This document shows positions 4,265 to 6,680 of a stretch of 6,680 nucleotides of DNA, piece by piece. A program made the translations under genes and the position numbers. Source of the stretch: Pseudomonadota bacterium (lineage in GTDB: Bacteria; Pseudomonadota; Alphaproteobacteria; Sphingomonadales; Sphingomonadaceae); the NCBI GenBank assembly GCA_023390415.1, contig JAEWCW010000099.1:1-6680 (forward strand), read 5' to 3'. How positions within the stretch are numbered: the first letter of the stretch is position 1; every line of letters starts with the position of its first letter. Under the pieces are notes generated by a model, which was not told the origin of the DNA, did no database searches, and was given only the letters and a program-made list of their open reading frames with translations.

Positions 4265-4292
4265 AAAAAATTTGCACGCCATGCAATTTTTT
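4265..4292. terminator. AT-rich inverted repeat, possible bidirectional terminator
   Basis: AAAAAATTTGCA (4265-4276) and TGCAATTTTTT (4282-4292) pair across CGCCA with one bulged T, giving an A run on one side and a T run on the other in either direction. Read leftward it could end the nepR-sensor transcript, which has no other visible terminator, before the sRNA promoter. A ten-base direct repeat, CCGCGGCGCG, flanks it (4252-4261 and 4299-4308). An operator for the gene at 4345 is the alternative. Confidence 0.45.
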
Positions 4293-4344
4293 CCGCAACC
4301 GCGGCGCGCCGCGCCTGTTGCACCTCCAGGCAAAGGAGAAGGAC

Positions 4345-4530
4345 GTGGCAAAACCGCCCGGGACGCCCCCGCACACCGATCTGGAAGGCAATGACCGCGA
4401 CGAGCGCGGCTATGTCGATGCCGCCGCTGCGACCGACCAGGACGGCAGCGACCTGAAGCTCGCCCGCGACGAGGCTAAGGCGAGGCCCCGACAGTCGGAC
4501 GACGAGAGCGGCGACGACCGCTCCCGCTGA
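4345..4530 (+). CDS. Small acidic, probably disordered protein of unknown function
   Basis: A 61-residue protein starting at GTG 4345, chosen because AAAGGAG (4332-4338) lies six bases upstream. An in-frame ATG at 4105 is rejected because its extra 80 codons would cover the sRNA promoter and inverted repeats. The sequence (MAKPPGTPPHTDLEGNDRDE...) is rich in Asp, Glu, Arg, Pro and Ala, has no hydrophobic segment and is strongly charged throughout, so it is probably disordered. I do not recognise a family. Its stop is only three bases from the stop of the convergent sensor gene, so the two transcripts must overlap unless termination is exact. The position inside the general stress locus suggests, but does not show, a stress-related role. 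Confidence 0.65.
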   Translation: MAKPPGTPPHTDLEGNDRDERGYVDAAAATDQDGSDLKLARDEAKARPRQSDDESGDDRSR

Positions 4531-4533
4531 GGC

Positions 4534-6135
4534 TCACCTCTCGGCGCGGTCGACGACCCCGATTCGGACGGCGTAGCGGCCGGTCTGCTCGTTGCGGTTG
4601 AGCGTGGAGCGCAGCTGGCGCGCGAGGCCGGTGACGATCCGGTCGAACCGCTCGGCGAGGGCGGTATCGCAGTCGAGGCTTCCAGCGAGAGCGTCGGATT
4701 CGATCGCGAAGACGGCAAAGCCGGGCTCGTCCGCCTCAAGCGCGATCGAAAGCCAGTTCGCACCGCAGAACATGGCGAACTCCGTCATCTCGGTGACCAG
4801 GAAGGCCACCGAGACGGCGACGTCCTGGGTGACGTAGAAGGGCTCGATGTCCAGCCGCATCTGCATGCTGGCGGCCGAAGCCGGCGCGGTCGCGCGCAGG
4901 TTCGCCGCAAGCTCCGAGATCAGCGAGCGCAGCGCGACGCCGCGATTTTCCTCAAGCTCGGCATAATGGTTGCGGTGAACCACGGCGAGCGCGTCGACCC
5001 GGCGCTGGATCGAGGCATAAGCGGCAGCGACGTCCTCCGTGGAGGCGCCGCGCGCGTGGAGATTGAGCAGCGAGGCGACGACCTGGAGGTTGTTCTTCAC
5101 CCTGTGATGCACTTCGCGGACCAGCCGCGTCTGCCGCTCGACCGCGGCTTCGAGCTCCGCTTCGTGGCGGGCGACCGTTCGGGTGACGTCGTCGAACGAC
5201 TGGCCGAGCTCACCGATTTCCCGCGCCGGCGAGCGCAACGTCGGCAGATCGAGGCCGCGGTCGCCCGGCTTGTAGGCGGCGACCGCCTTCTGCATCCGCG
5301 CAAGCGGCCCGAGCAGGAGGCGGTCGACGATCCACCAGCCGATCAGGGCCGCCGAGATCAGCATCAGGATCGGCAGCAGGATCATCAGCAATTCGGCGGC
5401 CGAGATCGGCGACACCGCGGCGCGGAGGCGAAGCTCGAGGCCGCCCGGGATCGTCTGGCGGCGCTCTACCACGCGCTGCAGACGGCCCGGCTCGCCGGCG
5501 CTCCGCAAATGCATGTCGCGGTCGCCCTGGACGAGATGGAGCTCGAACGGGACGTCCGAGCGAGTCTCGACCAAAGTCGCCAGGGCCTCGCGTCGATATT
5601 GGCCGGCACCTTCGAGCCGACCGCGTTCGTCGACGATGAAGAAGCGGAGAAACTCGCCGTCCGGCGTGATCTCGAGCCGGGAGCCGCCGCGCGCCGCATC
5701 CGGGCCGGGCGACACATAGCCGCCGGTGGAACAGAGCGGCCGGCCGCGCTCGGGGTCGTAGATGGCGAAGCGGATCGGCGCGACGTGAAGCGGCGCGAGC
5801 CGGGCTAGGGTCCGTTCGCAGACCCCGGCACCGGGCGGCGCGTAAGCAAGAGCGGGGCTTGCCGCCCGCACCGCTGCAACGCTGCGGGTCACGGCGACAT
5901 CGAGACGCTGGGCCGTGGCCTCGAGAAGAGCCTGCATCTCGACATCCGCGCGGGTGCGATTGTCGCGGGCCGAATTGAGCGAGGCGGCGACTGCGACGAT
6001 GCCGAGCGGGAGGAGGCCGAGGCCGAGGATGATCAACATCTTCAGCCCGGTGGAGAGCCGTCCCAATCGGGCGGCGATCCAGCCGTTTTCCTGACTCACC
6101 CCGCTCTGAACGTCTCCGGTCGCGGTCCTATCCAA
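4534..6135 (-). CDS. phyP: PhyP-like membrane sensor of the HisKA_2 family, degenerate ATPase domain
   Basis: A 533-residue membrane sensor next to nepR and phyR. Features: transmembrane helix 1 at about 33-53; a periplasmic domain at about 54-245; helix 2 at about 247-274 (LLMILLPILMLISAALIGWWIV); a HAMP region at about 275-330; and a HisKA_2 phosphotransfer helix with HHRVKNNLQVVASLLNLH (343-360). The C-terminal ATPase-like domain (about 430-530) is degenerate. Where active kinases have an Asn-containing N box, this protein reads VTEMTEFAMFCGA, and no DxGxG motif is visible. In Sphingomonas, PhyP is such a protein and acts as a negative regulator of PhyR, interpreted as a PhyR phosphatase; that role is the best inference here. 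The start is uncertain. TTG at 6135 overlaps the nepR stop by eight bases and suggests coupling; GTG at 6099 is an alternative that keeps both helices. The symbol is by analogy. Confidence 0.85.
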   Translation of the reverse strand: MDRTATGDVQSGVSQENGWIAARLGRLSTGLKMLIILGLGLLPLGIVAVAASLNSARDNRTRADVEMQALLEATAQRLDVAVTRSVAAVRAASPALAYAPPGAGVCERTLARLAPLHVAPIRFAIYDPERGRPLCSTGGYVSPGPDAARGGSRLEITPDGEFLRFFIVDERGRLEGAGQYRREALATLVETRSDVPFELHLVQGDRDMHLRSAGEPGRLQRVVERRQTIPGGLELRLRAAVSPISAAELLMILLPILMLISAALIGWWIVDRLLLGPLARMQKAVAAYKPGDRGLDLPTLRSPAREIGELGQSFDDVTRTVARHEAELEAAVERQTRLVREVHHRVKNNLQVVASLLNLHARGASTEDVAAAYASIQRRVDALAVVHRNHYAELEENRGVALRSLISELAANLRATAPASAASMQMRLDIEPFYVTQDVAVSVAFLVTEMTEFAMFCGANWLSIALEADEPGFAVFAIESDALAGSLDCDTALAERFDRIVTGLARQLRSTLNRNEQTGRYAVRIGVVDRAER

Positions 6136-6334
6136 GCTTGCCGAGCAAATCGAGCATCTCGGGCGGGATCTGCTCGTCGAGCGTCCGCTGATAGGCGGAC
6201 CTCAAGGCGCTGCCGACCTCCGGCGCCGCGCCGCGTTTCTTCCGCCGCTGACTCGACGTGACGGTTTGTGCGTCGGCGGCCTCCGCTTCGGACTTGCGCC
6301 GGCGCTGATCGTCTCTGTCGTCTGAAAAGTTCAA
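6128..6334 (-). CDS. nepR: NepR anti-sigma factor of the general stress response
   Basis: A 68-residue protein whose C-terminal half carries the NepR core: IG-like VGSALRSAYQRTLDEQIPPEMLDLLGKLG (40-68), two helices joined by the IPPEM turn. NepR binds sigma-EcfG and keeps it inactive. Phosphorylated PhyR, through its sigma-like domain, takes NepR away and releases the sigma factor. The N-terminal 35 residues are charged and probably disordered, as is usual. The start is a TTG at 6334 with GAGGGG (plus-strand 6342-6347) seven bases upstream; no ATG or GTG gives a better full-length product. The sensor gene overlaps its 3' end. In many alphaproteobacteria ecfG follows nepR; here it does not. 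A sigma-EcfG promoter pattern at 6477-6501 implies positive feedback on this operon. Confidence 0.9.
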   Translation of the reverse strand: MNFSDDRDDQRRRKSEAEAADAQTVTSSQRRKKRGAAPEVGSALRSAYQRTLDEQIPPEMLDLLGKLG

Positions 6335-6476
6335 CTAAACACCCCTCACGACGGCACGCGCCGTGCCCGCTTGGACCAAAGATTTCGGTTCTGCCAGACC
6401 GGCTCCAGCGCCCGCCGACCCGCTGCACAGACCCCACCATTGCCGCGGCGAAATAATTCGCCTGCGCGGCCATGGA

Positions 6477-6501
6477 AACAAAAAACTCGGCCATTGGTTC
6501 C
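6477..6501 (-). promoter_or_regulatory. Probable sigma-EcfG promoter of the nepR-sensor operon
   Basis: Read leftward: GGAAC (6501-6497), 16 bases, TGTT (6480-6477), one base from consensus GGAAC-N16-CGTT. The predicted start near 6470 gives an unusually long leader of about 136 bases to the nepR TTG. Autoregulation of nepR by the sigma factor it controls is common in this system. The remainder of the 304-base divergent region (6335-6638) shows no gene and no clear phyR promoter; TTGCAC at 6575-6580 lacks a good -10. Confidence 0.65.
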
Positions 6502-6638
6502 ATGCACAGGCGAGAGGCGGGACGGCACCATATCGTTCGACCTTGCGCCTTTTCCGGGCCCGCGTTCGGCGGGCTTGCACAGAGGGGGGTGGCCGACCTA
6601 GGTCCCTCACGAAGAATTATTTAGGAGTCGTAACGGAC

Positions 6639-6680
6639 ATGTCGCTTGGCCAGGAACTCGCGCCGCACCTTCCCTTCCTT
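6639..6680 (+). CDS. phyR: Response regulator PhyR, N-terminal fragment
   Basis: Only 14 codons are in the window: MSLGQELAPHLPFL. This matches the start of PhyR, whose N-terminal half mimics an EcfG-type sigma factor and whose C-terminal half is a receiver domain. When phosphorylated, PhyR binds NepR and releases sigma-EcfG. The start is supported by AGGAG at 6623-6627, 11 bases upstream, a slightly long spacing. The divergent placement opposite nepR is the classical arrangement of the locus and is the strongest argument for the name, since the fragment alone is short. Confidence 0.8.
   Translation, partial: MSLGQELAPHLPFL

Noticed and set aside
4966..5808. A 280-codon frame on the plus strand
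   Set aside because: It lies antisense inside the sensor gene; the minus frame has clear transmembrane, HAMP and HisKA_2 features, so this is a shadow.
6096..6503. Leftward 135-codon frame covering nepR and its leader, considered as a possible ecfG
   Set aside because: It has no sigma-factor motifs, overlaps the nepR promoter and is in a different frame from nepR, so it is a shadow frame.

Overview
The window is GC-rich DNA from an alphaproteobacterium, most likely a member of the Sphingomonadales. The evidence is a PhyR/NepR/HisKA_2-kinase general stress response locus, a UrcA-family secreted protein, a DUF6894 protein, an entericidin-type lipoprotein and sphingomonad-style short palindromic intergenic repeats. 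Taxonomy is inferred from these families; no search was run.

Layout, left to right. The 3' end of tatC (+) is followed by a four-helix membrane protein of unknown function (+), a GlsB/YeaQ/YmgE-type stress membrane protein (+) with a strong terminator, and a DUF6894 protein (+). Next comes about 885 bases (1456-2340) without a convincing protein gene. It holds a tandem TTATCC array ending in a perfect DnaA-box 9-mer, then a densely structured stretch (about 1650-2127) that looks like a large non-coding RNA: a chain of hairpins with UUCG or GNRA tetraloops, closed by a terminator-like hairpin. Short direct repeats and REP-like palindromes follow. An AraC-family regulator (-) is divergent from a UrcA-family protein (+), which is convergent with an entericidin-like lipoprotein (-); back-to-back terminators separate the latter two. 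Right of the lipoprotein gene is an intergenic region with a perfect sigma-EcfG promoter pattern reading leftward into two C-loop hairpins, a good candidate for a stress-induced small RNA resembling Caulobacter GsrN in concept. A small acidic protein (+) runs convergently into a PhyP-like HisKA_2 sensor protein (-), which overlaps the upstream nepR (-). The first 14 codons of phyR (+) end the window, divergent from nepR.

How the parts fit. In Alphaproteobacteria, phosphorylated PhyR sequesters the anti-sigma factor NepR and frees sigma-EcfG, which reads promoters of the form GGAAC-N16/17-CGTT. Matches or near matches lie upstream of nepR, the GlsB-like gene, the lipoprotein gene, the candidate sRNA and, with one mismatch, the large structured RNA. 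The window therefore looks like the core switch of the general stress response together with part of its own regulon, including two unannotated RNA candidates. The ecfG gene itself is not between nepR and the sensor gene and is not seen here.
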